Shown piece after piece: positions 31,301 through 44,441 of a stretch of DNA of 64,000 nucleotides. Position numbers and translations under genes: made by a program. Below the pieces are notes generated by a model. It saw only the letters and a program-made list of their open reading frames with translations. It searched no databases and was not told where the DNA came from. Source of the stretch: Pisaster brevispinus (taxonomy: Eukaryota; Echinodermata; Asteroidea; Forcipulatida; Asteriidae); the NCBI GenBank assembly GCA_023634235.1, contig JAMKCF010000041.1, positions 620,001-684,000 of the forward strand, read 5' to 3'. How positions within the stretch are numbered: position 1 is the stretch's first letter; each line of letters opens with the position of its first letter.

Positions 31301-34300
31301 GTTGGCAGCAGCTGGGGCCCAGTTGCAGTTGGCAGCAGCTGGGGCCCAGTTGCAGTTGGCAGCAGCTGGGGCCCAGTTGCAGTTGGCAGCAGCTGGGGCC
31401 CAGTTGCAGTTGGCAGCAGCTGGGGCCCAGTTGCAGTTGGCAGCAGCTGGGGCCCAGTTGCAGTTGGCAGCAGCTGGGGCCCAGTTGCAGTTGGCAGCAG
31501 CTGGGGCCCAGTTGCAGTTGGCAGCAGCTGGGGCCCAGTTGCAGTTGGCAGCAGCTGGGGCCCAGTTGCAGTTGGCAGCAGCTGGGGCCCAGTTGCAGTT
31601 GGCAGCAGCTGGGGCCCAGTTGCAGTTGGCTAGCAGCTGGGGCCCAGTTGCAGTTGGCAGCAGCTGGGGCCCAGTTGGTGGCAGCTTGGGGCCCAGTTGC
31701 AGTTGGCAGCCAGCTGGGGCCCAGTTGCAGTTGGCAGCAGCTGGGGCCCAGTTGCAGTTGGCAGCAGCTGGGGCCCAGTTGCAGTTGGCAGCAGCTGGGG
31801 CCCAGTTGCAGTTGGCAGCAGCTGGGGCCCAGTTGCAGTTGGCAGCAGCTGGGGCCCAGTTGCAGTTGGCAGCAGCTGGGGCCCAGTTGCAGTTGGCAGC
31901 AGCTGGGGCCCAGTTGCAGTTGGCAGCAGCTGGGGCCCAGTTGCAGTGGCAGCAGCTGGGGCCCAGTTGCAGTTGGCAGCAGCTGGGGCCCAGTTGCAGT
32001 TGGCAGCAGCTGGGGCCCAGTTGCAGTTGGCAGCAGCTGGGGCCCAGTTGCAGTTGGCAGCAGCTGGGGCCCAGTTGCAGTTGCAGCAGCTGGGGCCCCA
32101 GTTGCAGTTGGCAGCAGCTGGGGCCCAGTTGCAGTTGGCAGCAGCTGGGGCCCAGTTGCAGTTGGCAGCAGCTGGGGGCCCAGTTGCAGTTGGCAGCAGC
32201 TGGGGCCCAGTTGCAGTTGGCAGCAGCTGGGGCCCAGTTGCAGTTGGCAGCAGCTGGGGCCCAGTTGCAGTTGGCAGCAGCTGGGGCCCAGTTGCAGTTG
32301 GCAGCAGCTGGGCCCAGTTGCAGTTGGCAGCAGCTGGGGCCCAGTTGCAGTTGGCAGCAGCTGGGGCCCAGTTGCAGTTGGCAGCAGCTGGGGCCCAGTT
32401 GCAGTTGGCAGCAGCTGGGGGCCCAGTTGCAGTTGGCAGCAGCTGGGGCCCAGTTGCAGTTGCAGCAGCTGGGGCCCAGTTGCAGTTGGCAGCAGCTGGG
32501 GCCCAGTATGCAGTTGGCAGCAGCTGGGGCCCAGTTGCAGTTGGCAGCAGCTGGGGCCCAGTTTGCAGTTGGCAGCAGCTGGGGCCCAGTTGCAGTTGGC
32601 AGCAGCTGGGGCCCAGTTGCAGTTGCAGCAGCTGGGGCCCAGTTGCAGTTGGCAGCAGCTGGGGCCCAGTTTGCAGTTCGGCAGCAGCTGGGGCCCAGTT
32701 GCAGTTGGCAGCAGCTGGGGCCCAGTTGCAGTTGGCAGCAGCTGGGGGCCCAGTTGCAGTTGGCAGCAGCTGGGGCCCAGTTGCAGTTGGCAGCAGCTGG
32801 GGCCCAGTTTCGCAGTTGGCAGCAGCTGGGGCCAGTTGCAGTTGGCAGCAGCTGGGGCCCAGTTGCAGTTGGCAGCAGCTGGGGCCCCAGTTGCAGTTGG
32901 CAGCAGCTGGGGCCCAGTTGCAGTTGGCAGCAGCTGGGGCCCAGTTGCAGTTGGCAGCAGCTGGGGCCCAGTTGCAGTTGGCAGCAGCTGGGGCCCAGTT
33001 GCAGTTGGCAGCAGCTGGGGCCCAGTTGCAGTTGGCAGCAGCTGGGGCCCAGTTGCAGTTGGCAGCAGCTGGGGCCCAGTTGCAGTTGGCAGCAGCTGGG
33101 GCCAGTTGCAGTTGGCAGCAGCTGGGGCCCAGTTGCAGTTGGCAGCAGCTGGGGCCCAGTTGCAGTTGGCAGCAGCTGGGCCCAGTTGCAGTTGGCAGCA
33201 GCTGGGGCCCAGTTGCAGTTGGCAGCAGCTGGGGCCCAGTTGCAGTTGGCAGCAGCTGGGGCCCAGTTGCAGTTGGCAGCAGCTGGGGGCCCCAGTTGCA
33301 GTTGGCAGCAGCTGGGGCCCAGTTGCAGTTGGCAGCAGCTGGGGCCCAGTTGCAGTTGGCAGCAGCTGGGGCCCAGTTGCAGTTGGCAGCAGCTGGGGCC
33401 CAGTTGCAGTTGGCAGCAGCTGGGGCCCAGTTGCAGTTGGCAGCAGCTGGGGCCCAGTTGCAGTTGGCAGCAGCTGGGGCCCAGTTGCAGTTGGCAGCAA
33501 GCTGGGGCCCAGTTGCAGTTGGCAGCAGCTGGGGCCCAGTTGCAGTTGGCAGCAGCTGGGGCCCAGTTGCAGTTGGCAGCAGCTGGGGCCCAGTTGCAGT
33601 TGGCAGCAAGCTGGGCCCAGTTGCAGTTGGCAGCAGCTGGGGCCCCAGTTGCAGTTGGCAGCAGCTGGGGCCCAGTTGCAGTTGGCAGCAGCTGGGGGCC
33701 CAGTTGCAGTTGGCAGCAGCTGGGGCCCAGTTGCAGTTGGCAGCAGCTGGGGCCCAGTTGCAGTTGGCAGCAGCTGGGGCCCAGTTGCAGTTGCAGCAGC
33801 TGGGGCCCAGTTGCAGTTGGCAGCAGCTGGGGCCCAGTTGCAGTTGGCAGCAGCTGGGGCCCAGTTGCAGTTGGCAGCAGCTGGGGCCCAGTTGCAGTTG
33901 GCAGCAGCTGGGGCCCAGTTGCAGTTGGCAGCAGCTGGGGCCCAGTTGCAGTTGGCAGCAGCTGGGGCCCAGTTGCAGTTGGCAGCAGCTGGGGCCCAGT
34001 TGCAGTTGGCAGCAGCTGGGGCCCAGTTGCAGTTGGCAGCAGCTGGGGCCCAGTTGCAGTTGGCAGCAGCTGGGGCCCAGTTGCAGTTGGCAGCAGCTGG
34101 GGCCCAGTTGCAGTTGGCAGCAGCTGGGGCCCAGTTGCAGTTGGCAGCAGCTGGGGCCCAGTTGCAGTTGGCAGCAGCTGGGGCCCAGTTGCAGTTGGCA
34201 GCAGCTGGGGCCCAGTTGCAGTTGGCAGCAGCTGGGGCCCAGTTGCAGTTGGCAGCAGCTGGGGCCCAGTTGCAGTTGGCAGCAGCTGGGGCCCAGTTGC

Positions 34301-37300
34301 AGTTGGCAGCAGCTGGGGCCCAGTTGCAGTTGGCAGCAGCTGGGGCCAGTTGCCAGTTGGCAGCAGCTGGGGCCCAGTTGCAGTTGGCAGCAGCTGGGGC
34401 CCAGTTGCAGTTGGCAGCAGCTGGGGCCCAGTTGCAGTTGGCAGCAGCTGGGGCCCAGTTGCAGTTGGCAGCAGCTGGGCCCAGTTGCAGTTGGCAGCAG
34501 CTGGGGCCCAGTTGCAGTTGCAGCAGCTGGGCCCAGTTGCAGTTGGCAGCAGCTGGGGCCCAGTTGCAGTTGGCAGCAGCTGGGGCCCCAGTTGCAGTTG
34601 GCAGCAGCTGGGGCCCAGTTTGCAGTTGGCAGCAGCTGGTGGCCCAGTTGCAGTTGGCAGCAGCTGGGCCCCAGTTGCAGTTGGCAGCAGCTGGGGCCCA
34701 GTTGCAGTTGGCAGCAGCTGGGGCCCAGTTGCAGTTGGCAGCAGCTGGGGCCCAGTTGCAGTTGGCAGCAGCTGGGGCCCAGTTGCAGTTGGCAGCAGCT
34801 GGGGCCCAGTTGCAGTTGGCAGCAGCTGGGGCCCAGTTGCAGTTGTGCAGCAGCTTGGGCCCAGTTGCAGTTGGCAGCAGCTGGGGCCCAGTTGCAGTTG
34901 GCAGCAGCTGGGGCCCAGTTGCAGTTGGCAGCAGCTGGGGCCCAGTTGCAGTTGGCAGCAGCTGGGGGCCCAGTTGCAGTTGGCAGCAGCTGGGGCCCAG
35001 TTGCAGTTGGCAGCAGCTGGGGCCCAGTTGCAGTTGGCAGCAGCTGGGGCCAGTTGCAGTTGGCAGCAGCTGGGGCCCCAGTTGCAGTTCGGCAGCAGCT
35101 GGGGCCCAGTTGCAGTTGGACAGCAGCTGGGGCCCAGTTGCAGTTGGCAGCAGCTGGGGCCCAGTTGCAGTTGGCAGCAGCTGGGGCCCAGTTGCAGTTG
35201 GCAGCAGCTGGGGCCCAGTTGCAGTTGGCAGCAGCTGGGGCCCAGTTGCAGTTGGCAGCAGCTGGGGCCCAGTTGCAGTTGGCAGCAGCTGGGGCCCAGT
35301 TGCAGTTGGCAGCAGCTGGGGCCCAGTTGCAGTTGGCAGCAGCTGGGGCCCAGTTGCAGTTGGCAGCAGCTGGGGCCCAGTTGCAGTTGGCAGCAGCTGG
35401 GGCCCAGTTGCAGTTGGCAGCAGCTGGGGCCCAGTTCGCAGTTGGCAGCAGCTGGGGGCCCAGTTGCAGTTGGCAGCAGCTGGGGCCCAGTTGCAGTTGC
35501 AGCAGCTGGGGCCCAGTTGCAGTTGGCAGCAGCTGGGGCCCAGTTGCAGTTGGCAGCAGCTGGGGCCCAGTTGCAGTTGGCAGCAGCTGGGGCCCAGTTG
35601 CAGTTGGCAGCAGCAGGGGCCAGTTGCAGTTGGCAGCAGCTGGGCCCAGTTGCAGTTGGGCAGCAGCTGGGGCCCAGTTGCAGTTTGCAGCAGCTGGGGC
35701 CCAGTTGCAGTTGGCAGCAGCTGGGCCCAGTTGCAGTTGGCAGCAGCTGGGGCCCCAGTTGCAGTTGGCAGCAGCTGGGGCACAGTTGCAGTTGCAGCAG
35801 CTGGGGCCCAGTTGCAGTTGGCAGCAGCTGGGGCCCAGTTGCAGTTGGCAGCAGCTGGGGCCCAGTTGCAGTTGGCAGGCAGCTGGGGCCCAGTTGCCAG
35901 GTTGGCAGCAGCTGGGGGCCCAGTTGCAGTTGGCAGCAGCTGGGGCCCAGTTGCAGTTGGCAGCAGCTGGGGCCCAGTTGCAGTTGGCAGCAGCTGGGGC
36001 CCCAGTATGCAGTTGGCAGCAAGCTGGGGCCCAGTTGCAGTTGGCAGCAGCTGGGGCCCAGTTGCAGTTGGCAGCAGCTGGGGCCCAGTTGCAGTTGGCA
36101 GCAGCTGGGGCCCAGTTGCAGTTGGCAGCAGCTGGGGGCCCAGTTGCAGTTGGCAGCAGCTGGGGCCCAGTTGCAGTTGGCAGCAGCTGGGGCCCAGTTG
36201 CAGTTGGCAGCAGCTGGGGCCCAGTTGCAGTTGGCAGCAGCTGGGGCCCAGTTGCAGTTGGCAGCAGCTGGGGCCCAGTTGCAGTTGGCAGCAGCTGGGG
36301 CCCAGTTGCAGTTGGCAGCAGCTGGGGGCCCAGTTGCAGTTGGCAGCAGCTGGGGCCCAGTTGCAGTTGCAGCAGCTGGGGCCCAGTTGCAGTTGGCAGC
36401 AGCTGGGGCCCAGTTGCAGTTGGCAGCAGCTGGGGCCCAGTTGCAGTTGGCAGCAGCTGGGGCCCAGTTTGCAGTTGGCAGCAGCTGGGGCCCAGTTGCA
36501 GTTGGCAGCAGCTGGGGCCAGTTGCAGTTGGCAGCAGCTGGGGCCCAGTTGCAGTTGGCAGGCAGCTGGGGCCCAGTTGCAGTTGGGCAGCAGCTGGGGC
36601 CCAGTTGCAGTTGGCAGCAGCTGGGGCCCAGTTGCAGTTGGCAGCAGCTGGGGCCCAGTTGCAGTTGGCAGCAGCTGGGGCCCAGTTGCAGTTGGCAGCA
36701 GCTGGGGCCCAGTTGCAGTTGGCAGCAGCTGGGGCCCAGTTGCAGTTGGCAGCAGCTGGGGCCCAGTTGCAGTTGGCAGCAGCTGGGGCCCAGTTGCAGT
36801 TGGGCAGCAGCTGGGGCCCAGTTGCAGTTGGCAGCAGCTGGGCCCAGTTGCAGTTGGCAGCAGCTGGGGCCAGTTGCAGTTGGCAGAAGCTGGGGCCCAG
36901 TTGCAGTTGGCAGCAGCTGGGGCCCAGTTGCAGTTGGCAGCAGCTGGGGCCCAGTTGCAGTTGGCAGCAGCTGGGGCCCAGTTGCAGTTGGCAGCAGCTG
37001 GGGCCCAGTTGCAGTTGGCAGCAGCTGGGGCCCCAGTTGCAGTTGCAGCAGCTGGGGCCCAGTTGCAGTTGGCAGCAGCTGGGGCCCAGTTGCAGTTGGC
37101 AGCAGCTGGGGCCCAGTTGCAGTTGGCAGCAGCTGGGGCCCAGTTGCAGTTGGCAGCAGCTGGGGCCCAGTTGCAGTCTGGCCAGCAGCTGGGGCCCAGT
37201 TTGCCAGTTGGCAGCAGGCTGGGGCCCAGTTGCAGTTGGCAGCAGCTGGGGCCCAGTTGCAGTTGGCAGCAGCTGGGGCCCAGTTGCAGTTGGCAGCAGC

Positions 37301-40300
37301 TGGGGCCCAGTTGCAGTTGGCAGCAGCTGGGGCCCAGTTGCAGTTGGCAGCAGCTGGGGCCCAGTTGCAGTTGGCAGCAGCTGGGTCCCAGTTGCAGTTG
37401 GCAGCAGCTGGGGGCCCAGTTGCAGTTGGCAGCAGCTGGGGCCCAGTTGCAGTTGGCAGCAGCTGGGGCCCAGTTGCAGTTTGGCAGCAGCTGGGGCCCA
37501 GTTGCAGTTGGCAGCAGCTGGGGCCCAGTTGCAGTTGGCAGCAGCTGGGGCCCAGTTGCAGTTGCAGCAGCTGGGGCCCAGTTGCAGTTGGCAGCAGCTG
37601 GGGCCCAGTTGCAGTTGGCAGCAGCTGGGGCCCAGTTGCAGTTGGCAGCAGCTGGGGCCCAGTTGCAGTTGGCAGCAGCTGGGGCCCAGTTGCAGTTGGC
37701 AGCAGCTGGGGCCCAGTTGCAGTTGGCAGCAGCTGGGGCCCAGTTGCAGTTGGCAGCAGCTGGGGCCCAGTTGCAGTTGGCAAGCAGCTGGGGCCCAGTT
37801 GCAGTTGGCAGCAGCTGGGGCCCAGTTTGCAGTTGGCAGCAGCTGGGGCCCTGTTGCAGTTGGCAGCAGCTGGGGGCCCAGTTGCAGTTGGCAGCAGCTG
37901 GGGCCCAGTTGCAGTTGGCAGCAGCTGGGGCCCAGTTGCAGTTGGCAGCAGCTGGGGCCCAGTTGCAGTTGGCAGCAGCTGGGGCCCCTTGCAGTTGCAG
38001 CAGGGGGCCAGTTGCAGTGGCAGCAGCTGGGGCCCAGTTGCAGTTGGCAGCAGCTGGGGCCCAGTTGCAGTTGGCAGCAGCTGGGGCCCAGTTGCAGTTG
38101 GCAGCAGCTGGGGCCCAGTTGCAGTTGGCAGCAGCTGGGGCCCAGTTGCAGTTGGCAGCAGCTGGGGCCCAGTTGCAGTTGGCAGCAGCTGGGGCCCAGT
38201 TGCAGTTGGCAGCAGCTGGGGCCCAGTTGCAGTTGGCAGCAGCTGGGGCCCAGTTGCAGTTGGCAGCAGCTGGGGCCCAGTTGCAGTTGGCAGCAGCTGG
38301 GGCCCAGTTGCAGTTGGCACAGCTGGGCCCCAGTTGCAGTTGGCAGCAGCTGGGGCCCAGTTGCAGTTGGCAGCAGCTGGGGCCCAGTTGCAGTTGGCAG
38401 CAGCTGGGGCCCAGTTGCAGTTGGCAGCAGCTGGGGCCCAGTTGCAGTTGGCAGCAGCTGGGGCCCAGTTGCAGTTGGCAGCAGCTGGGGCCCAGTTGCA
38501 GTTGGCAGCAGCTGGGGCCCAGTTGCAGTTGGCAGCAGCTGGGGCCCAGTTGCAGTTGGCAGCAGCTGGGGCCCAGTTGCAGTTGGCAGCAGCTGGGGCC
38601 CAGTTGCAGTTGGCAGCAGCTGGGGCCCAGTTGCAGTTGGCAGCAGCTGGGGCCCAGTTGCAGTTGGCAGCAGCTGGGGCCCAGTTGCAGTTGGCAGCAG
38701 CTGGGGCCCAGTTGCAGTTGGCAGCAGCTGGGGCCCAGTTGCAGTTGGCAGCAGCTGGGGCCCAGTTGCAGTTGGCAGCAGCTGGGGCCCAGTTGCAGTT
38801 GGCAGCAGCTGGGGCCCAGTTGCAGTTGGCAGCAGCTGGGGCCCAGTTGCAGTTGGCAGCAGCTGGGGCCCAGTTGCAGTTGGCAGCAGCTGGGGCCCAG
38901 TTGCAGTTGGCAGCAGCTGGGGCCCAGTTGCAGTTGGCAGCAGCTGGGGCCCAGTTGCAGTTGGCAGCAGCTGGGGCCCAGTTGCAGTTGGCAGCAGCTG
39001 GGGCCCAGTTGCAGTTGGCAGCAGCTGGGGCCCAGTTGCAGTTGGCAGCAGCTGGGGCCCAGTTGCAGTTGGCAGCAGCTGGGGCCCAGTTGCAGTTGGC
39101 AGCAGCTGGGGCCCAGTTGCAGTTGGCAGCAGCTGGGGCCCAGTTGCAGTTGGCAGCAGCTGGGGCCCAGTTGCAGTTGGCAGCAGCTGGGGCCCAGTTG
39201 CAGTTGGCAGCAGCTGGGGCCCAGTTGCAGTTGGCAGCAGCTGGGGCCCAGTTGCAGTTGGCAGCAGCTGGGGCCCAGTTGCAGTTGGCAGCAGCTGGGG
39301 CCCAGTTGCAGTTGGCAGCAGCTGGGGCCCAGTTGCAGTTGGCAGCAGCTGGGGCCCAGTTGCAGTTGGCAGCAGCTGGGGCCCAGTTGCAGTTGGCAGC
39401 AGCTGGGGCCCAGTTGCAGTTGGCAGCAGCTGGGGCCCAGTTGCAGTTGGCAGCAGCTGGGGCCCAGTTGCAGTTGGCAGCAGCTGGGGCCCAGTTGCAG
39501 TTGGCAGCAGCTGGGGCCCAGTTGCAGTTGGCAGCAGCTGGGGCCCAGTTGCAGTTGGCAGCAGCTGGGGCCCAGTTGCAGTTGGCAGCAGCTGGGGCCC
39601 AGTTGCAGTTGGCAGCAGCTGGGGCCCAGTTGCAGTTGGCAGCAGCTGGGGCCCAGTTGCAGTTGGCAGCAGCTGGGGCCCAGTTGCAGTTGGCAGCAGC
39701 TGGGGCCCAGTTGCAGTTGGCAGCAGCTGGGGCCCAGTTGCAGTTAGGCAGCAGCTGGGGCCCAGTTGCAGTTGGCAGCAGCTGGGGCCCAGTTGCAGTT
39801 GGCAGCAGCTGGGGCCCAGTTGCAGTTGGCAGCAGCTGGGGCCCAGTTGCAGTTGGCAGCAGCTGGGGCCCAGTTGCAGTTGGCAGCAGCTGGGGCCCAG
39901 TTGCAGTTGGCAGCAGCTGGGGCCCAGTTGCAGTTGGCAGCAGCTGGGGCCCAGTTGCAGTTGGCAGCAGCTGGGGCCCAGTTGCAGTTGGCAGCAGCTG
40001 GGGCCCAGTTGCAGTTGGCAGCAGCTGGGGCCCAGTTGCAGTTGGCAGCAGCTGGGGCCCAGTTGCAGTTGGCAGCAGCTGGGGCCCAGTTGCAGTTGGC
40101 AGCAGCTGGGGCCCAGTTGCAGTTGGCAGCAGCTGGGGCCCAGTTGCAGTTGGCAGCAGCTGGGGCCCAGTTGCAGTTGGCAGCAGCTGGGGCCCAGTTG
40201 CAGTTGGCAGCAGCTGGGGCCCAGTTGCAGTTGGCAGCAGCTGGGGCCCAGTTGCAGTTGGCAGCAGCTGGGGCCCAGTTGCAGTTGGCAGCAGCTGGGG

Positions 40301-43300
40301 CCCAGTTGCAGTTGGCAGCAGCTGGGGCCCAGTTGCAGTTGGCAGCAGCTGGGGCCCAGTTGCAGTTGGCAGCAGCTGGGGCCCAGTTGCAGTTGGCAGC
40401 AGCTGGGGCCCAGTTGCAGTTGGCAGCAGCTGGGGCCCAGTTGCAGTTGGCAGCAGCTGGGGCCCAGTTGCAGTTGGCAGCAGCTGGGGCCCAGTTGCAG
40501 TTGGCAGCAGCTGGGGCCCAGTTGCAGTTGGCAGCAGCTGGGGCCCAGTTGCAGTTGGCAGCAGCTGGGGCCCAGTTGCAGTTGGCAGCAGCTGGGGCCC
40601 AGTTGCAGTTGGCAGCAGCTGGGGCCCAGTTGCAGTTGGCAGCAGCTGGGGCCCAGTTGCAGTTGGCAGCAGCTGGGGCCCAGTTGCAGTTGGCAGCAGC
40701 TGGGGCCCAGTTGCAGTTGGCAGCAGCTGGGGCCCAGTTGCAGTTGGCAGCAGCTGGGGCCCAGTTGCAGTTGGCAGCAGCTGGGGCCCAGTTGCAGTTG
40801 GCAGCAGCTGGGGCCCAGTTGCAGTTGGCAGCAGCTGGGGCCCAGTTGCAGTTGGCAGCAGCTGGGGCCCAGTTGCAGTTGGCAGCAGCTGGGGCCCAGT
40901 TGCAGTTGGCAGCAGCTGGGGCCCAGTTGCAGTTGGCAGCAGCTGGGGCCCAGTTGCAGTTGGCAGCAGCTGGGGCCCAGTTGCAGTTGGCAGCAGCTGG
41001 GGCCCAGTTGCAGTTGGCAGCAGCTGGGGCCCAGTTGCAGTTGGCAGCAGCTGGGGCCCAGTTGCAGTTGGCAGCAGCTGGGGCCCAGTTGCAGTTGGCA
41101 GCAGCTGGGGCCCAGTTGCAGTTGGCAGCAGCTGGGGCCCAGTTGCAGTTGGCAGCAGCTGGGGCCCAGTTGCAGTTGGCAGCAGCTGGGGCCCAGTTGC
41201 AGTTGGCAGCAGCTGGGGCCCAGTTGCAGTTGGCAGCAGCTGGGGCCCAGTTGCAGTTGGCAGCAGCTGGGGCCCAGTTGCAGTTGGCAGCAGCTGGGGC
41301 CCAGTTGCAGTTGGCAGCAGCTGGGGCCCAGTTGCAGTTGGCAGCAGCTGGGGCCCAGTTGCAGTTGGCAGCAGCTGGGGCCCAGTTGCAGTTGGCAGCA
41401 GCTGGGGCCCAGTTGCAGTTGGCAGCAGCTGGGGCCCAGTTGCAGTTGGCAGCAGCTGGGGCCCAGTTGCAGTTGGCAGCAGCTGGGGCCCAGTTGCAGT
41501 TGGCAGCAGCTGGGGCCCAGTTGCAGTTGGCAGCAGCTGGGGCCCAGTTGCAGTTGGCAGCAGCTGGGGCCCAGTTGCAGTTGGCAGCAGCTGGGGCCCA
41601 GTTGCAGTTGGCAGCAGCTGGGGCCCAGTTGCAGTTGGCAGCAGCTGGGGCCCAGTTGCAGTTGGCAGCAGCTGGGGCCCAGTTGCAGTTGGCAGCAGCT
41701 GGGGCCCAGTTGCAGTTGGCAGCAGCTGGGGCCCAGTTGCAGTTGGCAGCAGCTGGGGCCCAGTTGCAGTTGGCAGCAGCTGGGGCCCAGTTGCAGTTGG
41801 CAGCAGCTGGGGCCCAGTTGCAGTTGGCAGCAGCTGGGGCCCAGTTGCAGTTGGCAGCAGCTGGGGCCCAGTTGCAGTTGGCAGCAGCTGGGGCCCAGTT
41901 GCAGTTGGCAGCAGCTGGGGCCCAGTTGCAGTTGGCAGCAGCTGGGGCCCAGTTGCAGTTGGCAGCAGCTGGGGCCCAGTTGCAGTTGGCAGCAGCTGGG
42001 GCCCAGTTGCAGTTGGCAGCAGCTGGGGCCCAGTTGCAGTTGGCAGCAGCTGGGGCCCAGTTGCAGTTGGCAGCAGCTGGGGCCCAGTTGCAGTTGGCAG
42101 CAGCTGGGGCCCAGTTGCAGTTGGCAGCAGCTGGGGCCCAGTTGCAGTTGGCAGCAGCTGGGGCCCAGTTGCAGTTGGCAGCAGCTGGGGCCCAGTTGCA
42201 GTTGGCAGCAGCTGGGGCCCAGTTGCAGTTGGCAGCAGCTGGGGCCCAGTTGCAGTTGGCAGCAGCTGGGGCCCAGTTGCAGTTGGCAGCAGCTGGGGCC
42301 CAGTTGCAGTTGGCAGCAGCTGGGGCCCAGTTGCAGTTGGCAGCAGCTGGGGCCCAGTTGCAGTTGGCAGCAGCTGGGGCCCAGTTGCAGTTGGCAGCAG
42401 CTGGGGCCCAGTTGCAGTTGGCAGCAGCTGGGGCCCAGTTGCAGTTGGCAGCAGCTGGGGCCCAGTTGCAGTTGGCAGCAGCTGGGGCCCAGTTGCAGTT
42501 GGCAGCAGCTGGGGCCCAGTTGCAGTTGGCAGCAGCTGGGGCCCAGTTGCAGTTGGCAGCAGCTGGGGCCCAGTTGCAGTTGGCAGCAGCTGGGGCCCAG
42601 TTGCAGTTGGCAGCAGCTGGGGCCCAGTTGCAGTTGGCAGCAGCTGGGGCCCAGTTGCAGTTGGCAGCAGCTGGGGCCCAGTTGCAGTTGGCAGCAGCTG
42701 GGGCCCAGTTGCAGTTGGCAGCAGCTGGGGCCCAGTTGCAGTTGGCAGCAGCTGGGGCCCAGTTGCAGTTGGCAGCAGCTGGGGCCCAGTTGCAGTTGGC
42801 AGCAGCTGGGGCCCAGTTGCAGTTGGCAGCAGCTGGGGCCCAGTTGCAGTTGGCAGCAGCTGGGGCCCAGTTGCAGTTGGCAGCAGCTGGGGCCCAGTTG
42901 CAGTTGGCAGCAGCTGGGGCCCAGTTGCAGTTGGCAGCAGCTGGGGCCCAGTTGCAGTTGGCAGCAGCTGGGGCCCAGTTGCAGTTGGCAGCAGCTGGGG
43001 CCCAGTTGCAGTTGGCAGCAGCTGGGGCCCAGTTGCAGTTGGCAGCAGCTGGGGCCCAGTTGCAGTTGGCAGCAGCTGGGGCCCAGTTGCAGTTGGCAGC
43101 AGCTGGGGCCCAGTTGCAGTTGGCAGCAGCTGGGGCCCAGTTGCAGTTGGCAGCAGCTGGGGCCCAGTTGCAGTTGGCAGCAGCTGGGGCCCAGTTGCAG
43201 TTGGCAGCAGCTGGGGCCCAGTTGCAGTTGGCAGCAGCTGGGGCCCAGTTGCAGTTGGCAGCAGCTGGGGCCCAGTTGCAGTTGGCAGCAGCTGGGGCCC
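28350..43300. repeat. 27-bp minisatellite, array 1 (about 554 units)
   Basis: A tandem array with a 27-bp unit; the first unit is 28350-28376. Each unit carries CAGTTG twice and CAGCTG once (all CANNTG E-boxes) and the odd palindrome CTGGGGCCCAG. No stop codon exists in any of the six frames of the unit. This creates spurious open frames of up to 5065 codons with nine-residue repeats; none is a gene. From 28350 to about 31629 the units are perfect. From 31630 to about 38330 there are dozens of one- or two-base insertions and deletions. From there to 43300 they are perfect again except for one inserted base near 39746. Confidence 0.98.
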
Positions 43301-43941
43301 CGCCGTGATTCGATCCTCTCACCTTCTCTCTTGCAGTCGCTCGTCCTACCTCTGGGCTAAGTTACTGCCCACCACCACCCTCTGTTTGTTCCAATATATA
43401 GTGTTAATCTTAATTTTTATGAAGGTAAAAAGAAATAAGTTCTTTGGTTTGAGCCTACCTGGGCTCGAACCCGGCTTTTGCGATGTGCAAGACCACCACT
43501 TAACTAGTTTTGCTAACTTACTGATCTACTGGAAGTTTGCTTTTTTTTAGATATAAATATTTCTTTACCTTTTTAAGTAAGATAAAAAAACAAAAACCAG
43601 CCTGGGCTCGAACCTGGTTCTTGCGATCTGCACTTCAACTTAAATCTTAAACTATCCACTTGCGCTAACTTGCCAGCTCATAAATTGTGCTTTATATTTA
43701 CGTTATAAATAATTTGTTACACAACAGTTGAAAAAAAAGAGTTAAATGCTGCGCTTCGAACCGGGGTCTTGTACTATGCACTACCACGACCTACTCTTCG
43801 TATTTAGTTGCGCTGACTGTCCTCACGGTATTTGCAACTGGGCCCGGCTGCGATATGTTTTCCCGCTCAGTTGAGGCAGAACCAAAAGAGGGCGTTGTTT
43901 GCCTTCCATAGGTCATGAATATTAAAAGCTGCATAATGCAT
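43301..43941 (-). repeat. Array 1 right flank with three tRNA-like modules
   Basis: On the minus strand three modules about 150 bp apart carry a T-loop-like motif (plus-strand GGGCTCGAACCCGG near 43450, GGGCTCGAACCTGG near 43606, GCTTCGAACCGGGG near 43752). A partial D-arm-like GTTAGCGCA or variant lies roughly 60 bases away in each. They look like degenerate tRNA-derived repeats. The block aligns with 55881-56508 with roughly 10% difference. It contains a lone inverted relative of the 27-bp unit at 43831-43852. Confidence 0.6.
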
Positions 43942-44341
43942 GTTAACAGATAATTTTCTAACATGTTACTATTCATAATGAAGGGTACAAATTCTTTACA
44001 CAAGACGTAGTTGACTCAACCGCATATGCAATTGCGTGTGTTTTAGATGGAAAATGGTGTCTGTATAACTACTAACTAGTGGACCAAATTAGCCAGCTCA
44101 AAAATGTGGTATGCCCAGTGCCCAGTCTTCAAGATTCTGGGCTAAAACTTCCTTTTGTATTCATAACGAAGGGTACAAACTCTTTTCAAATTATGTTATA
44201 GTATTTAAACTGCATAACAAAAAAATTGACATAACACACGCACATTGTCTCCATGTTTGCGGCTAATTTTCTGTTATTTAGCGACTTGTTTTTGTTTGTT
44301 TATTGCTTTTCAATGATAAATAGCTATAACATTTCAATATT
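43942..44341. other. Unique AT-rich stretch before the gap, no gene seen
   Basis: The alignment with the other array's right flank stops near 43941. The remaining 400 bp to the gap show no open frame, hairpin or repeat that I can support. Confidence 0.5.
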
Positions 44342-44441
44342 NNNNNNNNNNNNNNNNNNNNNNNNNNNNNNNNNNNNNNNNNNNNNNNNNNNNNNNNNNN
44401 NNNNNNNNNNNNNNNNNNNNNNNNNNNNNNNNNNNNNNNNN
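44342..44441. other. Assembly gap of 100 N
   Basis: Exactly 100 unknown bases, the conventional placeholder for a scaffold gap of unknown size. The open frame spanning it joins unrelated flanks and is not a gene. Confidence 0.99.

Noticed and set aside
28168..43550. Open frames of up to 5065 codons on both strands through the 27-bp arrays
   Set aside because: The 27-bp unit is a multiple of three and stop-free in all six frames, so long frames appear automatically. No start context, domain or single preferred frame exists, and indels switch frames without any sign of selection.
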